The position numbers were made by a program, and so were the translations under genes. A stretch of DNA of 64,000 nt, taken from positions 62,001 to 126,000 of the forward strand of contig NZ_JOTN01000009.1 in NCBI RefSeq assembly GCF_000712595.1, in the 5' to 3' direction. Positions 7,688 through 16,825 of the stretch are shown piece after piece; within the stretch, counting starts at the first letter, position 1, and every line of letters starts with the position of its first letter. The stretch comes from Bacillus manliponensis. Its GTDB lineage: Bacteria > Bacillota > Bacilli > Bacillales > Bacillaceae_G. Below the pieces are notes generated by a model that saw nothing but the letters and a program-made list of their open reading frames with translations, was not told the DNA's origin and did no database searches.

Positions 7688-7721
7688 GAGGGTGTAACAT
7701 CATAGTAAAGAAGGTGATACT

Positions 7722-8615
7722 GTGCTAGAACATTTATCGACAGAGAAGAGAAACAACAAAACGATGCATTTAGACGAGATGAGTATACGAGAGATTTTAC
7801 AGACGATGAACGAAGAGGATTTTACGGTTGCAGCAGCAGTTGCAAAGGAAATTGTACAAATCGAAAAGCTTGTACAGTCTGTAGTTACTTCTTTTCAAAA
7901 AGGTGGAAGGCTTATATATATTGGAGCTGGGACAAGTGGCCGTTTAGGGATTTTAGATGCTGTTGAATGTCCACCTACTTTTGGTACAAATCCAGAAATG
8001 GTTCAAGGTTTAATAGCAGGTGAAATGAAAGCGTTTACCAAGGCTGTGGAAGGTGCCGAAGATAGCGAAGAACTTGGAGTAGAGGATTTAAAGAAAATAG
8101 GGGTAAATGAAAATGATACAGTCATTGGAATTGCTGCAAGTGGCAGAACTCCGTATGTAATTGGTGGATTAAAGTATGCAAGTAGCGTTGGAGCAAGTAC
8201 TGGGAGTATTTCGTGTAACAAGAATGCGAAAGTGAGTCAGTTTGCCCATGTAAGTGTGGAAGTTGAAACAGGTGCAGAAGTTTTAACAGGCTCAACACGA
8301 TTAAAAGCAGGAACAGCTCAAAAGTTAGTGTTAAATATGATTTCAACAGCGTCTATGATTGGAATTGGAAAGGTGTATAAGAACTTAATGGTTGATGTTC
8401 AATCAACAAATAAAAAGTTAGTCGAGCGCTCGAAACGCATTATTATGGAGGCAACAGGTGTACAGCATGACGTAGCTGAATCGTATTATGACAGAGCGCA
8501 TCGTAACGTGAAAGTAGCGATTATTATGATATTGTTGCAATGCGAATATGAAGAAGCATTAGAGCAATTGAATGGTGCAAACGGTTTTGTAAAACAAGCA
8601 TTGCAGAGCAAATAA
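7722..8615 (+). CDS. murQ: N-acetylmuramic acid 6-phosphate etherase
   Basis: 297 residues, GTG start behind AAGGTG. Cleaves the lactyl ether of MurNAc-6-phosphate to GlcNAc-6-phosphate and D-lactate. The SIS domain shows IYIGAGTSGRLGILDAVECPPTFG (about 67-90, containing the catalytic Glu region) and EGAEDSEELG (second acidic site), then IAASGRTPYVIGGL and the LTGSTRLKAGTAQK signature. Full family length (E. coli MurQ ~298). The next gene encodes the matching PTS permease. Confidence 0.97.
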   Translation: MLEHLSTEKRNNKTMHLDEMSIREILQTMNEEDFTVAAAVAKEIVQIEKLVQSVVTSFQKGGRLIYIGAGTSGRLGILDAVECPPTFGTNPEMVQGLIAGEMKAFTKAVEGAEDSEELGVEDLKKIGVNENDTVIGIAASGRTPYVIGGLKYASSVGASTGSISCNKNAKVSQFAHVSVEVETGAEVLTGSTRLKAGTAQKLVLNMISTASMIGIGKVYKNLMVDVQSTNKKLVERSKRIIMEATGVQHDVAESYYDRAHRNVKVAIIMILLQCEYEEALEQLNGANGFVKQALQSK

Positions 8616-8662
8616 GGGGAACAGAGTGAATAAAAGCTAAAAAATGGGGAGGGGGAACTGCT

Positions 8663-10027
8663 ATGAAGAAAGAGATACAAATGGCAAAAGAGATCACTGA
8701 GAAACTCGGGGGCATAAATAACATTCGTAGTATTGCACATTGTATGACGCGTCTTCGTCTGACTATGCATGATGAAAACGAAGTAAAGATAGAAGAGTTA
8801 AAGCAAGTTGATGGTGTGATGGGTGTTATTGAAGATGAAACGTTACAAGTTGTAGTTGGACCAGGAATTGTGAATAAAGTTGCGAAAGAAATGGAGAAAC
8901 TGACAGGGTTACAAATTGGAGAAGTAGCTGAGAGTCATTTAGAGGACCTTGGACAGGATAAAAAGCGAGAAATAAAGAAGAAAAATAGTACACCTTTTAA
9001 AAACTTTTTGCGAAAAATAGGAAGCATCTTTATTCCACTTATTCCGGGACTTGTTGCATCAGGGATTATAAATGGGATTGCAAACTTTGCAAAGAATGCA
9101 GGAGCAAACCCAGAGGCAGTATGGTTGCAAATTTTATTGTTGATTGGTGGCGGCATATTTACCTTTTTAGGTATTTTAGTAGGCTGGAATACAGCAAAAG
9201 AATTTGGAGGTACGCCTGTACTTGGAGCAATTGCCGGGATGTTGATCTTTAACCCAGCGCTAGCAAATATAAAGTTATTTGGAGAAGCACTTGTCCCTGG
9301 GCGTGGTGGGTTATTTGCAGTTATCTTTGCTGCATGGCTCATGGTAGTTGTGGAAAGACAAGTTCGAAAAGCAGTACCAAATGCAGTTGATATTATTGTA
9401 ACGCCATTAATTACAGTATTAGTTGTGAGTTTAGTAACAATTTTAGCGATTCAACCTGGTGCTGGTTTCCTTTCAGATGCAATTACAAATGGAATTCATG
9501 CAGTGCTAGATGTTGGTGGTGCCGTAGCAGGTGCAGTATTAGCTGGAACGTTCTTGCCACTTGTTATGGCTGGTCTACATCATGGATTAACACCAATTCA
9601 TATGGAAATGATTAATCAAACGCAAGTAACACCACTATTAACAATTTTAGCAATGGCAGGTGCGGGGCAAGTTGGAGCAGCGATTGCGATTTATACAAAG
9701 ACAAAGAATAAGCGCCTTCGTAATATTATTAAAGGAGCACTTCCAGTTGGATTTTTAGGGATTGGTGAACCGCTCTTATACGGGGTAACATTACCACTTG
9801 GAAGACCATTTCTTACTGCATGTTTAGGAGCAGCTTTTGGCGGTGCATTTCAGGCGGTTATGCAAACGGCTTCATTAGGGATTGGTGTATCAGGATTATC
9901 ATTAATACCGTTAATTGCAGATAATAAATATTTGCTTTATTTTATGGGGCTTGTTGTTGCTTATACATTTGGTTTTATTTTCACATATTTCTTCGGCTTT
10001 AAAGAAGAAATATGTGAAAATATATAG
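8663..10027 (+). CDS. murP: PTS EIIBC for N-acetylmuramic acid (MurP)
   Basis: 454 residues. EIIB domain of the glucose/sucrose type at the N-terminus with the phospho-accepting Cys in SIAHCMTRLRLTMHDE (Cys near residue 27), then a linker and an EIIC domain of ~10 membrane segments with GLHHGLTPIHMEMI and the GIGEPLLYGVTLPL motif. No EIIA domain, so it needs an EIIA (Glc-type) from elsewhere. Position between murQ and mupG gives the substrate: MurNAc or MurNAc-GlcNAc, taken up and phosphorylated at C6. Confidence 0.92.
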   Translation: MKKEIQMAKEITEKLGGINNIRSIAHCMTRLRLTMHDENEVKIEELKQVDGVMGVIEDETLQVVVGPGIVNKVAKEMEKLTGLQIGEVAESHLEDLGQDKKREIKKKNSTPFKNFLRKIGSIFIPLIPGLVASGIINGIANFAKNAGANPEAVWLQILLLIGGGIFTFLGILVGWNTAKEFGGTPVLGAIAGMLIFNPALANIKLFGEALVPGRGGLFAVIFAAWLMVVVERQVRKAVPNAVDIIVTPLITVLVVSLVTILAIQPGAGFLSDAITNGIHAVLDVGGAVAGAVLAGTFLPLVMAGLHHGLTPIHMEMINQTQVTPLLTILAMAGAGQVGAAIAIYTKTKNKRLRNIIKGALPVGFLGIGEPLLYGVTLPLGRPFLTACLGAAFGGAFQAVMQTASLGIGVSGLSLIPLIADNKYLLYFMGLVVAYTFGFIFTYFFGFKEEICENI

Positions 10028-10073
10028 GAGGGAGGGTTACCTTTCTCCTTTTTATATATAAGGAGATGATAGA

Positions 10074-11141
10074 ATGATAGGCATTTCAATATATTTGGCA
10101 AAAGATAAAGTGAAACAACAAGAAATGTGGATTAAAACAGCAAAAGCTCATGGTTTTTCGTCTATTTTTACATCGTTACATATCCCGGAAGATGATCCGT
10201 CGACATATAAAGAGTTACTACAAATACTTGGTCAGCAAGCACGTAAGTATGAGATGGAGCTTATGGTCGATATCTCCCCAAAGTCGTTACACCATTTAGA
10301 TGTAACATATGAAAATGTGGAAGTATTGTTACAGTGGGGAATAACAGGTCTTCGCGTAGATTATGGCATTTCTCCAAAGAAAATTGCAAATCTATCTCAT
10401 AAAATGAAGATTGCTCTAAATGCAAGTACAATCACAGAAGCGTTTTGGCAAGCGTTATTACATGAAAAAATTGAGGTTAATCATATTGAAGCATGGCATA
10501 ATTTTTACCCACGGCCGGAAACAGGGCTTGCCAAGTCATTTTTACAACAACAAAATGAATATTTGCAAAAATGTGGTATAAAAACGATGGCATTTATTTC
10601 AGGCGACGGTGAAAAGAGAGGGCCTCTTTATGAGGGGCTTCCAACATTAGAGAAACATCGTAACAATCGCCCGCTTCAATCATATTTAGAACTTGTACAA
10701 GATTGCTTTGTTGATAAAGTATTGATTGGTGATGTAAGTGTTATAGAGAACACAATACAAGAACTAGGAAAAGTGGAAGAAGGAATGATTCCGCTTCGCT
10801 ATAAACCGATTATACAAGATCAAGTTATTTTATCGAAGATTGAAAGAGTCCATACAAATCGGCTTGATCCTGCTCGTGATGTCGTTCGTTCAGTTGAATC
10901 GAGAGAATATCAATTCATAGAGAAATCTCATCTTCAGCCGATGAATACGATGAATCGGAGAGCAGGTGCAGTTACAATTGATAATCAGTTATATGGAAGA
11001 TATGCAGGTGAAGTACAAATTACGAAAGTAGATTTACCGAAACATGATAAAGTGAATGTTATTGGCTATATTATTGAGGAAGATATCCCATTATTGAATT
11101 ATATTGGAGCAGGTAAAAGGTTTTCTTTACGTTCTGTATGA
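10074..11141 (+). CDS. mupG: 6-phospho-N-acetylmuramidase MupG (DUF871)
   Basis: 355 residues. DUF871 protein: a TIM-barrel-like N-terminal part (about 1-235: MIGISIYLAKDKVKQQEMWI, LMVDISPKSLHHL, GLRVDYGISPKKIANL, AWHNFYPRPETGL) and a smaller C-terminal beta domain (about 240-355). In S. aureus MupG hydrolyses 6-phospho-MurNAc-GlcNAc taken up by MurP, feeding MurQ. The order regulator-murQ-murP-mupG gives a complete route for recycling the disaccharide released from peptidoglycan. Good AAGGAGATGAT ribosome site 46 bp after murP. Confidence 0.92.
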   Translation: MIGISIYLAKDKVKQQEMWIKTAKAHGFSSIFTSLHIPEDDPSTYKELLQILGQQARKYEMELMVDISPKSLHHLDVTYENVEVLLQWGITGLRVDYGISPKKIANLSHKMKIALNASTITEAFWQALLHEKIEVNHIEAWHNFYPRPETGLAKSFLQQQNEYLQKCGIKTMAFISGDGEKRGPLYEGLPTLEKHRNNRPLQSYLELVQDCFVDKVLIGDVSVIENTIQELGKVEEGMIPLRYKPIIQDQVILSKIERVHTNRLDPARDVVRSVESREYQFIEKSHLQPMNTMNRRAGAVTIDNQLYGRYAGEVQITKVDLPKHDKVNVIGYIIEEDIPLLNYIGAGKRFSLRSV

Positions 11142-11145
11142 AAAG

Positions 11146-11193
11146 AAGGAGTTGTTTCAAAGGTATAGTTACTTTGGGAACAACTCCTTTTTT
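11146..11193 (+). terminator. mupG terminator (cassette copy 1)
   Basis: AAGGAGTTGTT pairs with AACAACTCCTT, then six T. The following AAGAATCGCTGAAT also follows a near-identical hairpin at 36432. Confidence 0.85.
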
Positions 11194-11293
11194 AAGAATC
11201 GCTGAATTCGACATGAAAATCATTGAGTCTTTTATGTAGTCATCATAAAACTTGTTACATATTCGAAACTTCGAATTGTGAGGCAGTTGCTTA

Positions 11294-13021
11294 CTAAGGC
11301 CGAATCCAAAGCTTCGCAAAATCAGTCCAACCAAACGAATCAATCGTCACATTTTGCAAAGAGACTGGATAGCTTTTCTTCTTTTGTAGATGATGAAGGA
11401 AGTGAATGACGTGCTCTTTTTGTAAATATTCCTCTATTTCATACATGATATCGTAGCGTGTTTCTTTGTTTGGCTCTGTTAAGAACGTTTGTAGCATATC
11501 ATACACTTTCGCTTTATAATCATCACTCATAAATCGTTCAATGAAGCACGTTTTATTTTGAAATACATTTAAAAAAGCCATTTCGATATTACTATCAAAA
11601 ATTTCCCCCATTAAGATCATATCAGCTTGCTTTTCAATAGAATCATCGAGGTAATCAGTAACCGGAAAAGGGTGTAACTCTATTTTTATTCCTAATTGTT
11701 CACACTTGTTTTGCATCCATAATGCATCTTCGTGACCTGTTTTAAATTCAAAGAAGTAAATGTGAATTGTTTCACCATTATAACAACTTTTTTGTAAATG
11801 TTCTTTTGCTTTATATAAAGAGCGCTCTTCGTATTTCGTGCGGCTTCTATTTGGAAAGAAGCTATATGAAGGAATGGTTCGCATGCCACCAAGTTCGTCA
11901 ATATATGCTTTTGCATCTAAAATCTCTCTCCATGCTTTTCGGAAAAATATATCATGATGTGGTCCATCCTTGTTGAAGTTAAAGGCCGCATATATACAGC
12001 CGACTTCTTCAATTTGTACTTCTCTTTCTTCTTCGTCAGTGATATTTGGGACTTCATAATGTGCTCCTGCTTTTACCGCATCTGGTACAAACCAAAATTG
12101 AATTTCATCTAATAAGGCTCTTTCTTTAAAATAGTCTGGAAAAGCTTCTAATGTTAAATTGTCTTCATTAAAAGTTTTGATTTTAAATGGACCCGTTCCA
12201 ATATAACGGTAATCTTCCACAGTGACATCGTGCGGTAAAACCGAAAGTTGCACAGAGCTTACGAAATGAAGGAAAAATAAATTTGGTTTTCGTAAGTGAA
12301 ACGTCACTTGTAATGGTGATGGCATTTCAATATGAGTAATATGATCTGTTAACCAACGATAAGGTGAATTTACTTGTTGCAATCGCTCAAAAGAGAAAAC
12401 AACATCCTTTGAAGATAACATAGTTCCGTGATGAAAACGGACACCTTTTCGTAAATAAAATGTCCATCTCGTTTGATCTTCGCTTACTTCCCAGCTATGT
12501 GCTAAATGCGGTTCGATTGTATCTGTTTCTTCATTATAAATCACTAACGTATCGACAATTTGGCTGATGAGGTGACTCTCTGTTGCAATGCCAACAAACG
12601 CTGGATCTAAGGGAAGTAATTTTCTTCCTCTTGGTATTTTTAGTACGTCATACATCTCATTTGTCGTGCCATAGCCAAAATGCTGATGTAGCATGTCTTC
12701 TATTTTATGGTGGAGCGCAGCTGGAAGGGGTTCTTTTAATAAGACAAATACATCTTGTAGTTTATCGTTTTCTAGTAGCTTTTTTGCATAGTCTTCTATG
12801 CAACTTGAAAAGTTGTGAAGAAAAGTAATTTCTGTTTTATTTCCACGGCCCCTTCCTGGTATCCATGCAATTAATTGTTCATTGCTCATTTTTCGGAGTA
12901 AGAGCTTAACGTTTTTTGTACTGCAAAATAAAACGTCAGCAAGTTCTTGTAAGCTTTTTTGAATGTGTTGCTCGTCTTGGAAAGAAAGTCTTAGCCGAAT
13001 ATAGTGCTCCATAATTTTCAT
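11294..13021 (-). CDS. SgrR-type regulator fused to a solute-binding domain
   Basis: 575 residues from the ATG at 13021 (AAGGAG upstream). N-terminal ~115 residues are an SgrR_N winged-HTH (HYIRLRLSFQDEQHI, LADVLFCSTKNVKLLLRKMSNEQLIAWIPGRGRGNKTEI); the rest is an SBP_bac_5 solute-binding fold (SQIVDTLVIYNEETDTIEPHLAHSWEVSEDQTRWTF pattern). There is no signal peptide, so the binding domain is cytoplasmic and should sense a ligand. Divergently transcribed from an MFS exporter 107 bp away, as E. coli sgrR is from setA. The ligand is unknown; an oligopeptide or sugar are both possible for this fold. Confidence 0.85.
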   Translation of the reverse strand: MKIMEHYIRLRLSFQDEQHIQKSLQELADVLFCSTKNVKLLLRKMSNEQLIAWIPGRGRGNKTEITFLHNFSSCIEDYAKKLLENDKLQDVFVLLKEPLPAALHHKIEDMLHQHFGYGTTNEMYDVLKIPRGRKLLPLDPAFVGIATESHLISQIVDTLVIYNEETDTIEPHLAHSWEVSEDQTRWTFYLRKGVRFHHGTMLSSKDVVFSFERLQQVNSPYRWLTDHITHIEMPSPLQVTFHLRKPNLFFLHFVSSVQLSVLPHDVTVEDYRYIGTGPFKIKTFNEDNLTLEAFPDYFKERALLDEIQFWFVPDAVKAGAHYEVPNITDEEEREVQIEEVGCIYAAFNFNKDGPHHDIFFRKAWREILDAKAYIDELGGMRTIPSYSFFPNRSRTKYEERSLYKAKEHLQKSCYNGETIHIYFFEFKTGHEDALWMQNKCEQLGIKIELHPFPVTDYLDDSIEKQADMILMGEIFDSNIEMAFLNVFQNKTCFIERFMSDDYKAKVYDMLQTFLTEPNKETRYDIMYEIEEYLQKEHVIHFLHHLQKKKSYPVSLQNVTIDSFGWTDFAKLWIRP

Positions 13022-13128
13022 CGTGTTCTCACTCCTTATATTGTAAAAGGGGAAACTATTCAAAATATTTTAACCTTTTTCTTCCTTTTTTTCAAAGTAA
13101 AATGGATAGACATAAGGGGGAGAGAACA

Positions 13129-14388
13129 ATGGGATTTTGGGAAATGCATCGAAATATAAAGATTAGGATTATCACTTCATTTTTAACACGTACAGTTGGA
13201 ACGATGATTTTTCCGTTTATGGCCATTTATTTTTCAGTGAAATTAGGAAGTATGCTTGCGGGTATTCTTCTACTCATAAACGTAATGGCGTCGCTTATTA
13301 TCGGATTATACGGCGGTTATATTGCCGACAGATTAGGACGTAAAAAAGTAATGGTGGCAGGACAAGTTGTTCAAGTTGTTGCGATTGCTTGTATGGGAGT
13401 TGCAAACTCAGAGTATATTGATTCACCGTGGCTTACGTTTTTCTTTATGCTTATCCATAGCCTTGGCGCGGGAATCATGAACCCAGCGACAGAAGCAATG
13501 TTAATCGATGTGAGCACACCGGAAAATAGAAAGATGATGTACAGCATTAACTACTGGGCTATTAACTTATCGATTGCGATTGGAGCGATCTTTGGTGGAT
13601 TATTATTTGAAGAATATCGCTTTCAGCTATTTATGTTATTAACAGTGATATCGATTTTAACGCTCTATTTAATTACTGCATATATGGAAGAAGTGTATGT
13701 TGCGAAGAAGCAACTAGAAAAGAAAAATGTACTAAGGGAAATGGCGGACAATTATAAAGTTGTTATGAAAGATAAAGCGTTTATTATTTTTTGTATCGCT
13801 AGTGTATGTACACTATCACTTGAGTTTCAGCTTAGCAATTATATTGGTGTTCGTTTGCAAAAAGAATTTGAAACGATTCAATTTGCATTTTCAAACGGAT
13901 GGACATTTGATCTAACAGGCATTCGAATGATGAGCTGGATTTCCACGGAGAACACAGTATTAATTGTGTTATGTTCCGCTCTTATGGTAAAGCTGCTGAG
14001 CCGCTTTGATGATCAAAAAGTGTTTTATAAAGGGTTATTCATCTACACAATCGGTTATACGATACTTGGTTTTAGCAATACGTTATGGATTTTACTATTA
14101 GCAGGACTATTTCAAACAATTGGAGAAATGATGTACGTTCCAGTTCGTCAATCAATTATGGCAGACATGGTGCGAGATGATGCAAGAAGTTCTTATATGG
14201 CAATTAACAGTATGGTGTTTCAATTGGCTAAAATGCTTGGCGCACTAGGTATTATGGTTGGATCATTTATTCCTTCACTAGGAATGGGTGCATTGTACTT
14301 TTTCATTGGAGTGAGTAGTATTTTCTTATTTAAAAAGGCAATCAGTATGTCTGCTCGTTTGAAGGAGAAGGTAGAGCAGGCGGGATAA
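13129..14388 (+). CDS. MFS transporter, likely exporter
   Basis: 419 residues from ATG 13129 (AAGGGGGAGAG upstream). Twelve predicted membrane segments with the MFS loop 2-3 motif GYIADRLGRKKVMVAGQ (about 64-80) and a conserved TPENRKMMYSINYWAINLS stretch. Drug or metabolite efflux is the usual role for this subgroup (YfmO/MdtH-like). Its divergent partner is an SgrR-type regulator, which probably controls it. Followed 12 bp later by a Nudix gene, likely co-transcribed. Confidence 0.85.
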   Translation: MGFWEMHRNIKIRIITSFLTRTVGTMIFPFMAIYFSVKLGSMLAGILLLINVMASLIIGLYGGYIADRLGRKKVMVAGQVVQVVAIACMGVANSEYIDSPWLTFFFMLIHSLGAGIMNPATEAMLIDVSTPENRKMMYSINYWAINLSIAIGAIFGGLLFEEYRFQLFMLLTVISILTLYLITAYMEEVYVAKKQLEKKNVLREMADNYKVVMKDKAFIIFCIASVCTLSLEFQLSNYIGVRLQKEFETIQFAFSNGWTFDLTGIRMMSWISTENTVLIVLCSALMVKLLSRFDDQKVFYKGLFIYTIGYTILGFSNTLWILLLAGLFQTIGEMMYVPVRQSIMADMVRDDARSSYMAINSMVFQLAKMLGALGIMVGSFIPSLGMGALYFFIGVSSIFLFKKAISMSARLKEKVEQAG

Positions 14389-14400
14389 AGGAGAAATGAT

Positions 14401-14832
14401 ATGATATCAAAAGAACAGAGTGTCTTTTCACCACCAAAACACATTCTTTCCGCATCAACAATCACGCTGAATGAAAAGGGAGAAATCTTATTGCTAAAAG
14501 GTCCAAAACGAGGCTGGGAAATGCCAGGTGGACAAGTGGAAGAAGGAGAATCATTAAGAGAAGCTGCGATAAGAGAAACGAAAGAAGAAACGGGCATTGA
14601 TATTGAAATCATTAAGTTTTGCGGTGTATTTCAAAATGTAAAAAGCTCGATTTGTAATACGCTGTTTCTAGGAAAAGTAACGGGTGGGAAATTAACAACG
14701 TCTCCGGAAAGTTTGGAAGTTGGGTTCTTTCCAGTTGAGGTAGCATTGCAAATGGTAACGTGGAAAAATTTCAAAGAGAGAATCTTGTATTGTCTAGATG
14801 AAGAAAAGCAGCCGTTTTATGTGGAGTTTTAA
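14401..14832 (+). CDS. Nudix hydrolase
   Basis: 143 residues. Complete Nudix box G-x5-E-x7-REUxEExGU is visible (starts GGQVEEGESLREAA, about residues 41-63, with RETKEETGI), so it should bind Mg2+ and cleave a nucleoside diphosphate linked to another group. Substrate is not predictable. Directly behind the MFS gene with a GGAGAAATG ribosome site, so probably in one operon. Confidence 0.9.
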   Translation: MISKEQSVFSPPKHILSASTITLNEKGEILLLKGPKRGWEMPGGQVEEGESLREAAIRETKEETGIDIEIIKFCGVFQNVKSSICNTLFLGKVTGGKLTTSPESLEVGFFPVEVALQMVTWKNFKERILYCLDEEKQPFYVEF

Positions 14833-14854
14833 CGGATGTAAATAGCAGTTTGAT

Positions 14855-14920
14855 GGGATTCAGCGATATTGAATTTAATTCAGCGGTTTACATGTTGGAT
14901 TCAGCGATTCATCTTAAATG
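14855..14920. repeat. Three imperfect ~21-bp ATTCAGCG repeats
   Basis: Units beginning ATTCAGCGATATTG (14860), ATTCAGCGGTTTAC (14879) and ATTCAGCGATTCAT (14899) follow one another with 19-21 bp spacing in the gap after the Nudix gene. Confidence 0.65.
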
Positions 14921-14927
14921 AAACGAG

Positions 14928-14961
14928 AAAAGCCCCCGAAGCAATTCGCTCCGGGGGCTTT
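14928..14961. terminator. GC-rich bidirectional terminator
   Basis: AAAGCCCCCG at 14928-14937 pairs with CGGGGGCTTT at 14952-14961 between convergent genes. Confidence 0.85.
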
Positions 14962-14978
14962 CATAACTAAGAACACAT

Positions 14979-16406
14979 TTACGCAATTTTCTCGGCTTTA
15001 TTTTTTTCTTCTGTGCGCTTTTTATCAAGACGCATAAGTGGGTAGAAGGCAAAGCCTACTACAAACAATCCGATTCCAAGGAAGAATGTTTTTAAATCAG
15101 CAGCACCTGTTTTAATTACCCATAATGCATACACAAGGGCAACGACAGCGATGATACCGTCCATGATGCGAGCGCCTTTTTCGTTTTCGTATGTTTCACC
15201 AGTTGTCACGAGTTTTAACTGGAATATTGGGGAAACGAGGTACGGAATTAAGTACGCAAGCGTTGATACTGTAATAACAAACGTGTATGCTTCAGCAATT
15301 GTTCCTGATAATGTTGAGAATAGGAATACTTGTGACATAATGTTTGTTAAGCGCAGTGAGTAAATTGGACTGCCTTTTTTATTTGTTTTTGTGAAGAAGG
15401 AAGGGAAGAATCCTTCTTTTGCAGCTTGGTACGGTACTTCAGAGCTTAATAAAATCCAGCCAAGAATCGAACCGAATAAAGATGTTAACGCAAGCAGTGC
15501 CATCAGTTTACCACCGCTGCTTCCCATTACTGCTTCTAATGCATCCGCTAGTGGACGATCAGATGCTTGTAATACATCTAGGTGAAGAACACCCATCGTT
15601 AAAATAGTAATACCTAAATAAATAGCTACTGTTAGTAAAAGTCCTGTAATTGTTGCGCGTTTTACGATTTTTGGAGAAACAGCACGGTTTGATAATAACA
15701 CCGCTGATTCAATTCCTATAAACGCCCATAATGTTGTTAGGGCAGCTAAGTTTATTTGTGATAATAGCCCATGTGATGTACCGTTTGCATCAATAATTGG
15801 TGTATACCATTGTCCAAGTTTTGAAGCTTGGAATGCAAATAGTGCAACAACGATAAAGAGAAGAAATCCTGTTACTTTTGCGATTGTTGCGAAGAAGTTT
15901 AATCTTCCAGCACCACTCACACCGTTCGCTAAAATAAGATGTGTACTCCATAGTAAGAAAGTACAAATAGAGAATGTAACAAGCTTTCCAAGTTCAACGT
16001 CAAATCCTCCAATGGAGAAGAGAAGACGTGTATCTTTCATAATTGGGAAAAAGATTGATAAATATCCAGCAAATGATGTAATAATTGCGACGTTACTTGC
16101 CCAGTTTGCAACCCAGTAACCCCAAACCATGCTAAAACCAGCCATTGTTTTCTTTTTCTCAGATGAAAACAATGCGTATGCATGACTTTGTGGCCCAGTT
16201 GTTAAATCAGGGCGACGAATTGCTAAATTACCGAAAACTAAAGCTAACATTAATACACCAAAGCCTGTTGTTAACCAAGCTAGTGTTACACCAAGTGGAC
16301 TTGCTGTTTGAGCGAGTGTACTTGGTACCATGAAAATACCAGCGCCGACCATGTTGCCGACGACAAACGCTGTTAGGACCCAAAAGCCCCATTTTTTCTG
16401 TTGCAT
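14979..16406 (-). CDS. APC-family permease, lysine transporter by riboswitch context
   Basis: 475 residues from the ATG at 16406 (TTTGGAGG nine bases upstream). About 12-13 membrane segments; the N-terminal GNMVGAGIFMVPSTLAQTASPLG is the APC substrate-site region of basic amino acid/polyamine antiporters (ArcD/LysP/YvsH like). A lysine riboswitch with terminator precedes it, so it is made when lysine is scarce and most likely imports lysine. The best comparison is B. subtilis YvsH, also under an L box. Confidence 0.88.
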   Translation of the reverse strand: MQQKKWGFWVLTAFVVGNMVGAGIFMVPSTLAQTASPLGVTLAWLTTGFGVLMLALVFGNLAIRRPDLTTGPQSHAYALFSSEKKKTMAGFSMVWGYWVANWASNVAIITSFAGYLSIFFPIMKDTRLLFSIGGFDVELGKLVTFSICTFLLWSTHLILANGVSGAGRLNFFATIAKVTGFLLFIVVALFAFQASKLGQWYTPIIDANGTSHGLLSQINLAALTTLWAFIGIESAVLLSNRAVSPKIVKRATITGLLLTVAIYLGITILTMGVLHLDVLQASDRPLADALEAVMGSSGGKLMALLALTSLFGSILGWILLSSEVPYQAAKEGFFPSFFTKTNKKGSPIYSLRLTNIMSQVFLFSTLSGTIAEAYTFVITVSTLAYLIPYLVSPIFQLKLVTTGETYENEKGARIMDGIIAVVALVYALWVIKTGAADLKTFFLGIGLFVVGFAFYPLMRLDKKRTEEKNKAEKIA

Positions 16407-16474
16407 AGAAAATACCTCCAAAGTTAGTATAACCAAGCGAAGCAAGGAGATATGTATGTCTTAAGTTCCGTATA

Positions 16475-16512
16475 AAACAAAAAAAGCACGTAACGATGTT
16501 CACGCGCTTCTC
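16475..16512 (-). terminator. Riboswitch expression-platform terminator
   Basis: On the minus strand GAAGCGCGTGAAC / ATCGTTACGTGCTTTTTTT forms an imperfect GC-rich stem followed by seven T, between the lysine aptamer and the permease gene. Confidence 0.8.
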
Positions 16513-16534
16513 AATCTCATAAGAAACCCACGGA

Positions 16535-16735
16535 CATATCTCTTGATAGCTCTCCACAAGTATTGCTACTTGTGACAGTTCTGCACTTATTCAGTACAGA
16601 CCCAGCAAGACAATGCAGTGGGCATGTCTCACTTCGGCAACCATTCCTTTCTCGTTCATTCATCAATGCCACAACATCTCCTGAACGATACTATTAATGG
16701 ATGCAACCTCTACCTCATCGAGATACGAATGAGGA
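16535..16735 (-). ncRNA. Lysine riboswitch (L box)
   Basis: Minus-strand sequence holds the L-box landmarks in order: GATGAGGTAGAGGTTGCATC (16697-16716), AGGAGATG, a GCATTGATGAATGAACGAG block, AAGGAATGGTTGCCGAAGT, TGCTGGGTCTGTACTG, GTGCAGAACTGTCAC and the closing GGAGAGCTATC. Binding lysine favours the downstream terminator (16475-16512). The aptamer fills most of the 419-bp gap upstream of the permease. Confidence 0.95.
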
Positions 16736-16825
16736 TTTGAAATATAAAGTTAATATAGGTAAGGGTAACAAATGAATTTTTATTCGTCAATGGAAATATA
16801 TGAATTTCGATAATTTCGAAAGTGA

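Noticed and set aside
8935-9342. 135-codon antisense frame in murP
   Set aside because: Pro/Asn/Ser-rich mirror of membrane-protein codons; murP is certain.
14220-14612. 130-codon minus-strand frame spanning the MFS/Nudix junction
   Set aside because: Crosses two real genes on the other strand and has no family features.
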